Shown here piece by piece: positions 24,865 to 33,611 of a DNA stretch of 64,000 nucleotides. Source of the stretch: Streptomyces sp. CB02009 (lineage in GTDB: Bacteria > Actinomycetota > Actinomycetes > Streptomycetales > Streptomycetaceae); the NCBI RefSeq assembly GCF_001905825.1, contig NZ_LIVV01000001.1:1192379-1256378 (forward strand), in the 5' to 3' direction. Numbering within the stretch: the first letter of the stretch is position 1; each line of letters starts with the position of its first letter. The notes below the pieces were generated by a model. The model was not told where the DNA came from. It did not search any database and saw only the letters and a list, made by a program, of their open reading frames with translations. The position numbers and the translations under genes are program-made.

Positions 24865-25413
24865 GTGCTCACCACCTGGGTGGTCATGCCCACCTGCCTT
24901 CCTGCGGTCCTTCGCCGTTGCCACACCTGCGGAGCCGAACGCTGCCGGGCGAACGGCAAGTTCCGCGTCAACGCCAACCACAAACTGCTCGACGCCTGGC
25001 TCCTCGTGCTCTGCACCTCCTGCGGGGAGACGGCGAAACTCACGGTCCTGGAGCGGGCCCACGTCCGCTCCGTACCGCCCGCGCTGCTCGACCGGATGCA
25101 CGACAACGACCCCGGTCTGGCAGCAGAGTTGCTCCAGGATCCGGTGCTACGGCGCCGCAACCGCGTCGCCCTCGACTGGGACGGCGCCTGGCGCCTGGAC
25201 ACCGGCGGAACCGCTCACCCGGACGGCGAGGCGGTCGACGTCTCGGTCCGCTTCGCCGCCCGGATTCCCGTACGGCCGGTCCGGCTGATCGCCGACGGCT
25301 TCGGTCTGTCGCGGGCCGAGGTCGGGAGACTGATCGCGGAGGGCAGGATCGTCTCGGCGGACCGGCTGAACGGCCGGCTCTCGGGCGACTTCACCTTCCT
25401 GCACAAGCCCTGA
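24865..25413 (+). CDS. DUF1062-family protein
   Basis: A 182-residue soluble protein matching DUF1062: WVVMPTCLPAVLRRCHTCGA with a CxxC pair, then GKFRVNANHKLLDAWLLVLC, TSCGETAKLTVLERAHVRSV and the middle VLRRRNRVALDWDGAWRLD. The four cysteines suggest a zinc ribbon; the C-terminal part (GFGLSRAEVGRLIAEGRIVS) resembles an S4-like RNA-binding loop. The exact function is unknown. It follows the synthase after a terminator, so co-transcription is unlikely. The GTG start has only a weak ribosome-binding site. Confidence 0.8.
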   Translation: MLTTWVVMPTCLPAVLRRCHTCGAERCRANGKFRVNANHKLLDAWLLVLCTSCGETAKLTVLERAHVRSVPPALLDRMHDNDPGLAAELLQDPVLRRRNRVALDWDGAWRLDTGGTAHPDGEAVDVSVRFAARIPVRPVRLIADGFGLSRAEVGRLIAEGRIVSADRLNGRLSGDFTFLHKP

Positions 25414-25429
25414 GCCGTCCACGGATGAA

Positions 25430-25465
25430 GGGGTTGTCCGGCGGCACCGGCCGCCGGACAACCCC
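25430..25465. terminator. Perfect 16-bp hairpin after DUF1062 gene
   Basis: ggggttgtccggcggc (25430-25445) and gccgccggacaacccc (25450-25465) pair perfectly around a 4-base loop. A second smaller stem, gtggtcttc/gaagaccac, follows at about 25478-25505 and may serve the opposite gene. Confidence 0.9.
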
Positions 25466-25533
25466 GGGCCCACCCCGTGGTCTTCTCCTGCCGGTGAAGA
25501 CCACCCCTGGTCCTGCCAGGGGAAGACCACCCT

Positions 25534-26742
25534 CTAGTCCTGCCAGAAGAACAGCAGCGCGTCGACCGTGAGGGAGTCGCGTCGACCGAAGGAGTAGACG
25601 CAGAGGTCCGTCACCCGGATCGCCCCCGTCTCCCCGTCGATCCAGCGGAAGCCCGCCGATGCGAGCGCACACCGGGCAGCGTCCGGAGCGTCCTCCTCGG
25701 CGGTCGCGAACGGCCCGAGGGTGCTGATCAGCAGCCGGTCCCCGCCGACCTCGATCACGTGGTACGTCCCGTCCCCCTGCTGGTTGTCCTCGCCGCATGA
25801 GACCGGCGGTTTCGGCGCCAGTCCGGCCGCCGCGAGGGCGGCCGTCGCCCGGCGGAGCTGGTCGTCCACGTCAGGCCGGGCGGGCGGATCGGCGCAGACG
25901 GCCTCGAGCCGCCACCGCGGGTCGCTCGGGCGCTCGCAGCCGGGACCGTACGCGTGGACGATCACCCGCCGGAGCTCCTCGTCCAGGCCCTCGACCTCGA
26001 CCCGGGGGCGCCCCAGCCGGTCGTAGACCGCCCTGGCCTCGGCCCGGTCCTCGGTGAGGCCGTACAGCGCGTACGCCGCCCAGACCTTCGCCTCGGTGGT
26101 CGGCGCCTCGTCGAGGTAGGCGCGCAGACGGTCCGTGTCGGTCGCGAGCGAGTGGGCGACGTACGCGACCCGCCGGTCCGGGTCCGCGAGCGCGTCGGTC
26201 ACGTCCTCGTCGGCGCGGTACCGCATCCAGACGTGGAACTCCCGGTCCTCGGGGCGCCCCTCGCCGAGTTCGGCCAGGATCGCGTCCGCTCCGTACCGGT
26301 CCACGAGGCCGTCCAGACCGGCATCACCCGCGTCGCGCGCGCTCCGCTGCGGCGAGGCGGCGAGCGTCGCCAGTCCGCGCGCGGCCGTGCGGTCGCCGAG
26401 CAGGCCACGCGCCTTCAGGAAGGCCTCGCCCATGCCGTACGAGGTGTCGGCCGCGCGATCCTCGTGCCGCAGCCAGGGCAGCAGCTCGGTCCGGTCGGCG
26501 AGCAGGTCGAGGAGGGACCTGCGCACCTCGGAGGTGTCCCGGGGGTCCTGGACGCACGCGATCAGCTCGGGGACGTACCGCTCGGGGACGCGGCGGGTCA
26601 GCGCGATCACGCACGGCCGGCGGCGCCACCACGGGTGCCCGCGGTCCACCACGTACCGGGCGAGTTCCTGCGCGTCGACCTCCCGCAGGCCTGCGGTGTC
26701 GTCGGATCCGGCCCGCGGTATCAGGTCCTCGATGCTTCGCAT
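25534..26742 (-). CDS. HEAT-like repeat protein of unknown function
   Basis: A 402-residue soluble protein made of helical repeats. Recurrent pieces such as YVPELIACVQDPRDTSEVRR, SLLDLLADRTELLPWLRHED and DAILAELGEGRPEDREFHVW have the paired-helix character of HEAT repeats. The C-terminal 110 residues (GTYHVIEVGGDRLLISTLGP, FGRRDSLTVDALLFFWQD) form a separate mixed fold. No catalytic signature is visible. It is divergent from the arginase-family gene, with only 86 bp between starts. Confidence 0.65.
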   Translation of the reverse strand: MRSIEDLIPRAGSDDTAGLREVDAQELARYVVDRGHPWWRRRPCVIALTRRVPERYVPELIACVQDPRDTSEVRRSLLDLLADRTELLPWLRHEDRAADTSYGMGEAFLKARGLLGDRTAARGLATLAASPQRSARDAGDAGLDGLVDRYGADAILAELGEGRPEDREFHVWMRYRADEDVTDALADPDRRVAYVAHSLATDTDRLRAYLDEAPTTEAKVWAAYALYGLTEDRAEARAVYDRLGRPRVEVEGLDEELRRVIVHAYGPGCERPSDPRWRLEAVCADPPARPDVDDQLRRATAALAAAGLAPKPPVSCGEDNQQGDGTYHVIEVGGDRLLISTLGPFATAEEDAPDAARCALASAGFRWIDGETGAIRVTDLCVYSFGRRDSLTVDALLFFWQD

Positions 26743-26828
26743 CCGGGGATGCTACTGCCCGGGCAAGGCCCTGAGCAGGCCTGTTCCACCGGCGCGCGCG
26801 GTCTGCCCGACGGGGACACCATGGACGT

Positions 26829-27710
26829 ATGACGCTGCCCGGCGAGCGTGGCCTTGCCGTCGTCGATGCGCCGTCCGTACTCGGACTGCGGCCGTCCGGG
26901 GTGCAGGAGCTGCCGGACGCCGTGCTCGGCGGAGTGGCGCGGGTCGCGCGGGTCGAACCGCCCGCGTACGACCCGGTGCGGGACGCCGGGACAGGGGTGC
27001 TCAACCCAGGTGGGATCGCGCGGTACTCCGTGCGGCTGGCGGATGTCGTCGGCGAGGTGCTCGACTCCGGGAGCTTTCCCGTCGTCCTGGGCGGCGACTG
27101 CAGCATCCTGCTCGGGAACCTGCTCGCCCTGCGGCGCAGGGGCCGGTACGGGCTGCTGTTCCTCGACGGCCACACGGACTTCTACCGGCCGTCCGCCGAG
27201 CCCACCGGCGAGGTCGCGTCCATGGAACTCGCCCTGGCCACGGGGCGCGGCCCCCGGCGGCTCGCCGATCTGGAGGGGCTGGGGCCGCTGGTGCGGGACG
27301 AGGACGTCGTCGCCTTCGGTTTCCGGGACGCCGACGAGTCCGCCGCCGCGGGGAGCCTGCCGCTTCCGCCGCGGCTGTACGCCCTCGCGCTCGACGACGT
27401 GCGCGCGGCCGGCGCGCGGGAGGCCGCGCGCGGCGCCGTAGCCCGCCTTGCCGAGCGGGAGGGGTACTGGGTCCACCTCGACGTCGACGTCCTGGACGAC
27501 GCGATCATGCCCGCCGTGGACTACCGGCAGCCCGGCGGGCTGAGCTGGGCCGAGTTGGAGGACGTCCTGAGGACGGTGCTGGGCCACGAGCGGGCCGCCG
27601 GGTTCGACGTCACGATCTTCAACCCGCGGCTCGACCCCTCCGGGACGGTCGCGGGCCGTCTGACCGACTGCTTGCGACGCGCCTTGGCGGTCGAGGACCC
27701 AGCGGTGTAG
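26829..27710 (+). CDS. Arginase/agmatinase (ureohydrolase) family protein
   Basis: A 293-residue enzyme with the binuclear manganese motifs of ureohydrolases: VVLGGDCSILLG (GGDxS/C), LLFLDGHTDFYRP (DGHxDxY) and VHLDVDVLDDAIMP (HLDxDxxD). These supply the metal-binding His/Asp ligands, so it should hydrolyse arginine or a related guanidino compound. Substrate residues are not resolved by eye. No amino-acid transporter or ornithine gene is adjacent, so the pathway is unclear. Confidence 0.85.
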   Translation: MTLPGERGLAVVDAPSVLGLRPSGVQELPDAVLGGVARVARVEPPAYDPVRDAGTGVLNPGGIARYSVRLADVVGEVLDSGSFPVVLGGDCSILLGNLLALRRRGRYGLLFLDGHTDFYRPSAEPTGEVASMELALATGRGPRRLADLEGLGPLVRDEDVVAFGFRDADESAAAGSLPLPPRLYALALDDVRAAGAREAARGAVARLAEREGYWVHLDVDVLDDAIMPAVDYRQPGGLSWAELEDVLRTVLGHERAAGFDVTIFNPRLDPSGTVAGRLTDCLRRALAVEDPAV

Positions 27711-27880
27711 CGCGGCGGTCGTCCGCGGCGGTGTCGGCTGGGGCCCTTCGACGGCCCCCGCGTCGATCCGGGGTCCGACCGGGGGCCCGTCGCCCCAGGG
27801 CCCGACCGGGGGTCCGTCGCCCGGGGCCCGGTCGCGGACTTGCGGCGGACCGGTGCGAGCCGGGGCGCGTGCTGTCGCCG

Positions 27881-28504
27881 TCAGCGTCGGCCTCCCCTCC
27901 TGCGCCGGATCCAGATTCCCGCGGCGGCTCCGGCCAGTGAGGCGACCGCGAGCCCGATCGTGGTCAGCCAGGGACCCCAGGTCTGCTCGTCCTCGCTCTC
28001 GGCCGCGCTGGCGGTCTTCGACGGGGACGGGGACGCCTTCGGAGCCGGCGACGTCACCCGCGCGCTGTGAGGAGTGCGGGCCGGCGTGGCCGCGGTGCCG
28101 CCCGGAGTCGACGCGGTACTGGGTGACGAGGGGGCCGCCGCCACCGTCAACTGCCGTTCGGAGTGCCCGAGTGCGGGCTGTCCGGCCGCGACCGTGACCT
28201 TCCAGACGCCGGTCGGCAGGGCTTCGGCGGTGGTCCAGGCGGTGGGTCGGGTGCCGCGGACGAGCTTCCAGGGGCCGGCCGTGCGGAGGCCGTCCGCGCT
28301 GACGGCACTGACCAGCGCGGCGACCTGCTCGTCGACGGGATCGCCGTCGTTCTCCCAGGTCACCTCGGTCAGGACGTGGCCGTCCCGGTGACCGGTGATG
28401 ACGACGTCGAGGTTGTCGCCGTGTGCGGCGGCGGGCTGCGGCAGGCCGAGGCCGAGGACGAGCGCTGTGGTGAGGACGAGTGCGGGGCGGGTGGCGGTGT
28501 GCAT
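27881..28504 (-). CDS. Secreted, membrane-anchored protein
   Basis: The protein has 207 residues from the ATG at 28504, behind GGAG. The signal peptide (RPALVLTTALVLGLGLPQPA) ends near AAAHG. The extracellular domain contains NLDVVITGHRDGHVLTEVTW and GVWKVTVAAGQPALGHSERQ, an Ig-like beta fold. A Ser/Thr/Pro-rich linker then leads to a C-terminal membrane helix (TIGLAVASLAGAAAGIWIRR) with a positively charged tail. The topology resembles actinobacterial CopC/YcnJ-type surface proteins, but no copper-binding His cluster is certain. Function unknown. Confidence 0.65.
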   Translation of the reverse strand: MHTATRPALVLTTALVLGLGLPQPAAAHGDNLDVVITGHRDGHVLTEVTWENDGDPVDEQVAALVSAVSADGLRTAGPWKLVRGTRPTAWTTAEALPTGVWKVTVAAGQPALGHSERQLTVAAAPSSPSTASTPGGTAATPARTPHSARVTSPAPKASPSPSKTASAAESEDEQTWGPWLTTIGLAVASLAGAAAGIWIRRRRGGRR

Positions 28505-28742
28505 GGCGGTGCTCCGGTCCGGTACGGGAGGGATGGCGTGGGCCTTCCCGGCTGGGGCTGACGAGTCGTGTCCCGAGCGGTGCGCGCGGTTCGCGGGGAT
28601 GGCGGTTCGCGAGGGCGAGGGTTCGAGCCGGTGGTGGTACGCCAGGGGGAGGGTGTTCCTAGCGGCGAGGGTTCGCGCGGGTGATGGTGCGCGGGGGCGG
28701 GCTTTCGTGGCGGTGGTGGTACGCAAGGGCGAGGGTTCGCGA
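28505..28742. repeat. Degenerate repeat spacer
   Basis: The spacer holds several degenerate copies of gcgagggttcg and gtggtacgc (about 28610-28742). It lies between the membrane-anchored protein start and the terminator of the metalloprotease; no gene is supported. Confidence 0.5.
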
Positions 28743-28770
28743 GGGCGGGCCGCCGTTCGGCGGCCCGCCC
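28743..28770. terminator. Terminator hairpin for the metalloprotease gene
   Basis: gggcgggccgcc (28743-28754) pairs perfectly with ggcggcccgccc (28759-28770) around gttc. It lies just past the stop of the leftward metalloprotease gene. Confidence 0.85.
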
Positions 28771-28803
28771 CAGGTGCGACGCGGACGGGACCCGCGGGCC
28801 GGT

Positions 28804-30960
28804 TCAGCCGGCCCGGCGGGCCGTCCAGATCTGCGCCGGCCGGCCGTCCACGCGCTGGAGGTCGAGCAACCAGGACCCGTAGTACGGGCGGGTGCTGACG
28901 GTCAGTGCGTAGGAGCCGCTCCGGTCGGTGAGGGTCACGGCGCCGTCCGCGACCGTCATCCGCCACTGCTGGGCGGAGGAGCCGGCCGCGCAGGGCTGCT
29001 GGGCCACCCACATGCCCGGGGCGGGCGTGCCGCCGGGCTGCAGGCACTTGGCTGAGGCCGCCGACCGGACGCGTACGAGACCGCTGCCCGCGTCGTCGAA
29101 GTACCACTGCTGCTGCTCGTAACCGTTGCTCTGAGCACCGACCAGTACCGTGCCGTCGGCGCTCCGGCCGCCCCACAGCTGGGCGCTCAGTCCGGTGCTG
29201 CCGTTGGAGAGCAGATAGCGGGTGCCGGGGGTGGTGGTGCCGCCCGCTCCGGCGGTACGGAAGCTCGTCGCCCGGCCCGGTCCGCTGTCACGGCCCTGGC
29301 CGTCGCGGACGGAGACGGCGGCGGTGTGCGAGGTGCCAGGCCGTAGGTTGTAGATCCGCAGCGCGGTGCCCTGCACCCAGGTCAGGTGCCTGCCGTCGAG
29401 GAGCACCTGGTACCAGGACGCTCCGCCGACCCGGGGCCAGCTCACCACGACGGAGTCCGCCTGGATCTGGCCGACGGTCACGTCAGGCCCGGCGCCTGGC
29501 CGCGGCCCGGTCTGCGTGGGGGTCGGCGTCGGTGTCGGCGTGGGCGTCGGCGTGGGCGTCGGCGTCCGGGTAGGAGTGGATGTCGGGCTGGGTGTGGGGT
29601 TCGGCGTCGGGTCCGGTCCGGTGCCGCCGCCCTTGGTCCGCATGAGGAACTGGTTGTCGGCGATGTTCCAGTGCGTGGCGAGGTAGCTGCCCGGCCGTGG
29701 ACTGGTGTGGAAGTAGTCGTCGTGGTTGCAGTCGAGGATGTTCTCGGAGGCCCGGTTGGTGCAGACGTTGCGCATCTGCGGGTAGTACGGGGTGTCCGAG
29801 TAGCACATCACGTCCCACTCGTCCGTACAGTGCGCGCCCCGGCTGGTGTTGGGCGCGCTGTTGTTGACCGCACCGAGGTTGTGACCCAGTTCGTGGGCCG
29901 CGGTGTGTCCGCCCCAGCAGCCGCTGTCGGTACGCCCGTACGAGGGGCCGAAGTTGCTCAGGTTGGACTGGGCCGGCCGTTCGTCCCCCGCGAAGGTGCC
30001 GATGCCGCAGTACACCTGCGCGTCGGCGAAGATCATGTACTTGCGGTCGCGTCGGTCGAGGCCCTTGGCGGCGAGCGCGCGGTTGGTGGCGCTGAACTCC
30101 GACAGCGCGGAGTCGGGCAGTTCGATGTTGAGGACCGTGGGTGTGCAGTCCGCTGCCGTCACGTACCGGATGTGGCGGACGCCGCCGGTCTCCTCGGCGC
30201 TGGCCGAGTAGATGAGGTCGGCGTCGGCGGCCCACTTGCGGAAGGAGGCGAGGTACTGGGAGTACCGGTCGCGTCCCGGGCCGTGGACGTACACGACCTG
30301 GACCCGGTTGCCGGTGCTGCCGTCGCCGTCGCACTGGACGGTCTGCCCGGCGGGCCCGGCGGCGGCCGTGGTGGTCCCGGTGGCTGCCGGAGCGGCGGTG
30401 GAGGGACTCGGTGACGCGGCGGCCGGCGTACGCGGTGCCTTCGCGTCGACGGCGGGCGCGTCCTGCGAAGGGCCCTGGCCGGTACGGGGCGCGGGCCGCG
30501 GTGCCGCCGGTTTCGCGGGATCGCTCGCGGGTGCCACGGACTTGACGGCCGGGGGAGTGTCCTTCTTGATGTCGACGCCCTTGGGCGGCGCGTCGGGGCC
30601 GTGGGTGCACAGCCCGGTGGCCGTGGCGTAGACGCCCGCGCAGCGGTCTCCCTCAGGGGCCACCTTGAGCCCGTCGTACACCATGCCCTTGGCCGGCTGG
30701 TTGTCCGGCTTCTTCTCGATGGGCTCGGGCTCCACGCTCCTGGCCGGCGCGGCGGCGGGAACGGCGGTGTCGGCGACGGTGGTGACGGGGGTCTCGAGGC
30801 GGGCGAGCGGAGTCCTCTCCGAGTCCGCCCGTCCCGCCCCGTAGGCGATCCCGCCGGCTATGACGGCCGCGACGGCCATCGCGGCGGTCACGCCGATGAA
30901 GGGTCTGCGGGGCCGTGCCCGGCGGGTACGACTGTCCTTCGGCTTCCTATGTCTAGGCAT
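28804..30960 (-). CDS. Secreted zinc metalloprotease with FN3 and ricin-B domains
   Basis: A 718-residue protein. A membrane/signal segment (VTAAMAVAAVIAGGIAYGAG) lies near residues 24-43, followed by a long Ala/Pro/Ser linker. The peptidase domain contains the zinc site HTAAHELGHNLGAVNN (HExxHxxG, residues about 356-363) and the downstream DEWDVMCYSD methionine-turn segment. A Thr-Pro repeat linker (TPTPTPTPTP) leads to a fibronectin type III domain, then a C-terminal ricin-B trefoil (YEQQQWYFDD, SSAQQWRM, PAQIWTARR). The ATG at 30960 is preceded by GAGGTG. It probably digests and binds extracellular glycoprotein. Confidence 0.9.
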   Translation of the reverse strand: MPRHRKPKDSRTRRARPRRPFIGVTAAMAVAAVIAGGIAYGAGRADSERTPLARLETPVTTVADTAVPAAAPARSVEPEPIEKKPDNQPAKGMVYDGLKVAPEGDRCAGVYATATGLCTHGPDAPPKGVDIKKDTPPAVKSVAPASDPAKPAAPRPAPRTGQGPSQDAPAVDAKAPRTPAAASPSPSTAAPAATGTTTAAAGPAGQTVQCDGDGSTGNRVQVVYVHGPGRDRYSQYLASFRKWAADADLIYSASAEETGGVRHIRYVTAADCTPTVLNIELPDSALSEFSATNRALAAKGLDRRDRKYMIFADAQVYCGIGTFAGDERPAQSNLSNFGPSYGRTDSGCWGGHTAAHELGHNLGAVNNSAPNTSRGAHCTDEWDVMCYSDTPYYPQMRNVCTNRASENILDCNHDDYFHTSPRPGSYLATHWNIADNQFLMRTKGGGTGPDPTPNPTPSPTSTPTRTPTPTPTPTPTPTPTPTQTGPRPGAGPDVTVGQIQADSVVVSWPRVGGASWYQVLLDGRHLTWVQGTALRIYNLRPGTSHTAAVSVRDGQGRDSGPGRATSFRTAGAGGTTTPGTRYLLSNGSTGLSAQLWGGRSADGTVLVGAQSNGYEQQQWYFDDAGSGLVRVRSAASAKCLQPGGTPAPGMWVAQQPCAAGSSAQQWRMTVADGAVTLTDRSGSYALTVSTRPYYGSWLLDLQRVDGRPAQIWTARRAG

Positions 30961-31585
30961 GCACACCTCAACTCTTTGGTCAGAAGACTGGGTGCGCGGA
31001 AGCCTGTCAGAACCTTCCCGTGGAGAATTGGGACAAAGGGGAGAGTGTTCAAATAATCCATTCCGTTACCTACGCCTCCGTATCTGATGAACACTCAACT
31101 GGCTTTAGAATAAAGCTAGTTGAGGAAAAGCTGACGCCTTGGTCCAGGCCTTTCAGGTGCTCCCGTTATGCGATTGAAATAATTCCTGATGGTTATTGAC
31201 GCGAATTCAGTGAAGGATTCATCTAATTTCTCACCTCGTGAATCCCTTCGATCACCACCCGTGAGCACGCCTGCGGGCCGAGCCCGCTTTCCGGCCCGGC
31301 GCGTCGGCTGCGAGACGGTCCTGACGCCTCCTGACGCCGCCGGAAGGTCCCGCCCTCGTCGGCGGCGGCCCGGGCGCGCCGAAGAGCGGGGGCGTTCCTG
31401 GACGGTGGGACGAGTCCGCGGGAACGTGCCGCCGAACGGGGCGTTCTCGCGTGTCCCGTCTCCACCGTTCACCGGGCGGGCACCGGAGTGGACAACCCTT
31501 GCCGAAGGTTCCTCGGAAGGCCCGCCCGGTCGGGCGGCGGACCGGGTGCCGTCCGACGGGCCGCGGAGAGGGTGGAGGTGGGCGA
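30961..31585. promoter_or_regulatory. 625-bp divergent control region with AT-rich hairpin
   Basis: The section 31020-31240 is unusually AT-rich for this chromosome. A hairpin pairs tcaactggcttta (31095-31107) with taaagctagttga (31111-31123) with one G-T mismatch. The region separates the leftward protease from the rightward ABC/PP2C fusion and must hold both promoters. A GAGGTGGGCGA-GTG start signal marks the right end. No gene is seen. Confidence 0.6.
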
Positions 31586-33412
31586 GTGCCCAGGGGGCCG
31601 CTCCTGTCCCTGCGCGGGATCACCAAGCACTTCGGTGGCGTCGTCGCTCTCGACGCGGTCGACCTCCGGGTGGACCGGGGACAGGTGCTCGGTCTGGTGG
31701 GTGACAGCGGAGCGGGCAAGAGCACTCTGGTGAAGGCGGTTTCCGGTGTCGTCCCGCCGGATGCGGGGACCATCGAGTGGCAGGGCGTCCCGGTCGAGCT
31801 GCGCCGACCCGTCGACGCCCGACGCCTCGGCATCGCCACCGTCTACCAGGACCCGTCGCTCGTCGACCGCCTGGACGTGGTCGCCAATCTCTACCTCGGC
31901 CGCGAACTGCGCAGGTTCGGGGTCCTGCGGCAGATCGAGATGGAGAAGCGGACCATCGCCCTGCTCGAACGCCTCGCCATCAGCCTCCCCGGCATCCGCA
32001 CCCCCGTGAAGTCGCTCACCCTGGGCCAGCGTCAGACCGTGGCCATCGCACGTGCGCTGCTGGACAGGCCCGAACTGGTCGTCCTGGACGAGCCGACCGC
32101 CACGCTCACGGTGGGACAGACCTCGCGGATGCTCGACCTGATCCGCCTGCTGCGGGACCAGGGCCACGCGGTGATCATGGTCAGCCACAACCTCGACGAC
32201 GTGCAGGCCGTCGCCGACCGCATCGCCGTGCTCCGCCTGGGCTGCAACGGGGGTGAGTTCGAATCCCGGTACACCAGCCAGGAACAGCTCGCGGCCGCCA
32301 TCAGCGGCGGCCATCCACTCGCGGTGACGCTCCAGCAGAGCCTCCTGCCACGCGGGCTGCCGGCGCAGGACGCCGTCGAGGCCGCCCACCGGTACCTTCC
32401 CGCACAGGCGGGCGTGGGCGGAGACTGGTTCGACGTGATCCCGCTGTCCGGCGCCCGCGTCGCACTCGTGGTCGGCGACGTCGTCGGACACGGCCTGCAC
32501 GCCGCCGCCACCATGGGGCGGCTCCGTACCGCCGTGAACAACCTCGCCATGCTCGATCTGCCCCCCGACGAACTCCTCACCCACCTCGACGAGGTCGTCG
32601 CCCGCATCGACGACGAGCAGACCGCCGGCGGCCGCGAGGACGCCGTCATCGGCGCCACCTGCCTCTACGCCGTCTACGACCCGGTCACCTGCCGCTGCCA
32701 GCTCGCCCGCGCCGGGCATCTGCCGGCCATGCTGCTGAGCCCCGACGGCACCACGGACATCCCCGATACGCCGGTCGGCCCGCCACTGGGGTTGCGCGGG
32801 CTGCCTTTCACCACGGTCGAGTTCGACGTCCCCGAGGGCAGTCAGCTGGTCTTCTACACCGACGGGCTGGTGGAGTCGCGGACCCACGACATCGACGTGG
32901 GCCTGGAGCGCCTGCGCACGGTCCTGTCCCACCCGGGGCGCAGCCCGGAGGAGACCTGCCGGGCCGTGCTCAGGGGGATGCTTCCCGCGGACTCGGCCGA
33001 CGACATCGCCCTGCTGGTCGCGCGTACCCGCGCGTTGCCCGGCGACAGGATCGCCGAGTGGAACGTCCCGCCCGACCCCTCGGCGGTGTCCGCCAGCCGG
33101 GCCGCCGCCACGGCCCAGCTGCGCCGCTGGGGACTCGACGACCTCGTCCTCGGTACGGAGCTGATCCTGAGCGAACTGGTCACCAACGCCATGCGGCACG
33201 GCGGCAGCCCGATCGGCGTCCGCCTGGTGTACGGGCGGACGCTGATCTGCCAGGTCGCCGACGGCAGCAACACCTCGCCGCGCGTACGGCTGGCGGCGGA
33301 CACGGACGAGGGCGGACGCGGCCTCTTCCTGGTCGGCCAGATCGCCCAGCGCTGGGGGACGCGGTACACCGAGGCCGGGAAGATCATCTGGACCGAACAG
33401 CGCTTGCCCTGA
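31586..33412 (+). CDS. Fusion: sugar-ABC-type ATPase, PP2C (SpoIIE) phosphatase and anti-sigma-type HATPase
   Basis: A 608-residue protein from a GTG with GGAGGTG upstream. Residues 5-240 are an ABC ATPase like those of simple-sugar importers: Walker A VGDSGAGKST (39-47), signature LTLGQ (144-148, normally LSGGQ), Walker B LVVLDEP (164-170), H-loop VSHN (199-202). Residues 255-482 are a SpoIIE/PP2C phosphatase with GGDWFD, VVGDVVGHG and ADDIALLV metal residues. Residues 490-608 are an HATPase_c_2 kinase-like domain (SELVTNAMRHGG; EGGRGLFLVGQI). No permease gene is adjacent. Probably a sigma-factor signalling device. Confidence 0.9.
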   Translation: MPRGPLLSLRGITKHFGGVVALDAVDLRVDRGQVLGLVGDSGAGKSTLVKAVSGVVPPDAGTIEWQGVPVELRRPVDARRLGIATVYQDPSLVDRLDVVANLYLGRELRRFGVLRQIEMEKRTIALLERLAISLPGIRTPVKSLTLGQRQTVAIARALLDRPELVVLDEPTATLTVGQTSRMLDLIRLLRDQGHAVIMVSHNLDDVQAVADRIAVLRLGCNGGEFESRYTSQEQLAAAISGGHPLAVTLQQSLLPRGLPAQDAVEAAHRYLPAQAGVGGDWFDVIPLSGARVALVVGDVVGHGLHAAATMGRLRTAVNNLAMLDLPPDELLTHLDEVVARIDDEQTAGGREDAVIGATCLYAVYDPVTCRCQLARAGHLPAMLLSPDGTTDIPDTPVGPPLGLRGLPFTTVEFDVPEGSQLVFYTDGLVESRTHDIDVGLERLRTVLSHPGRSPEETCRAVLRGMLPADSADDIALLVARTRALPGDRIAEWNVPPDPSAVSASRAAATAQLRRWGLDDLVLGTELILSELVTNAMRHGGSPIGVRLVYGRTLICQVADGSNTSPRVRLAADTDEGGRGLFLVGQIAQRWGTRYTEAGKIIWTEQRLP

Positions 33413-33611
33413 CGCGGTGAACCCCGTACCCGGGGAAACGCGGCCGGACACGGCGCCCGGGCGCACGGCGGAGTGGGGAGGAGCGCGAGGAGGCATGCGG
33501 GAGCGCGAGAGCGCTTCCGGGTCGAACACCTGACGCCCGGCCGCCTGCCCGAAAGGATGAACGGAGCCCGTCACCGGCGTTTCGCCCCGGTGCCGCCGTC
33601 ACCCTGCTGAC

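Noticed and set aside
32240..32280. tRNA T-arm-like sequence (gagttcgaatcccgg)
   Set aside because: It lies inside the ABC/PP2C coding region; no matching 5' acceptor or anticodon arm is found upstream.
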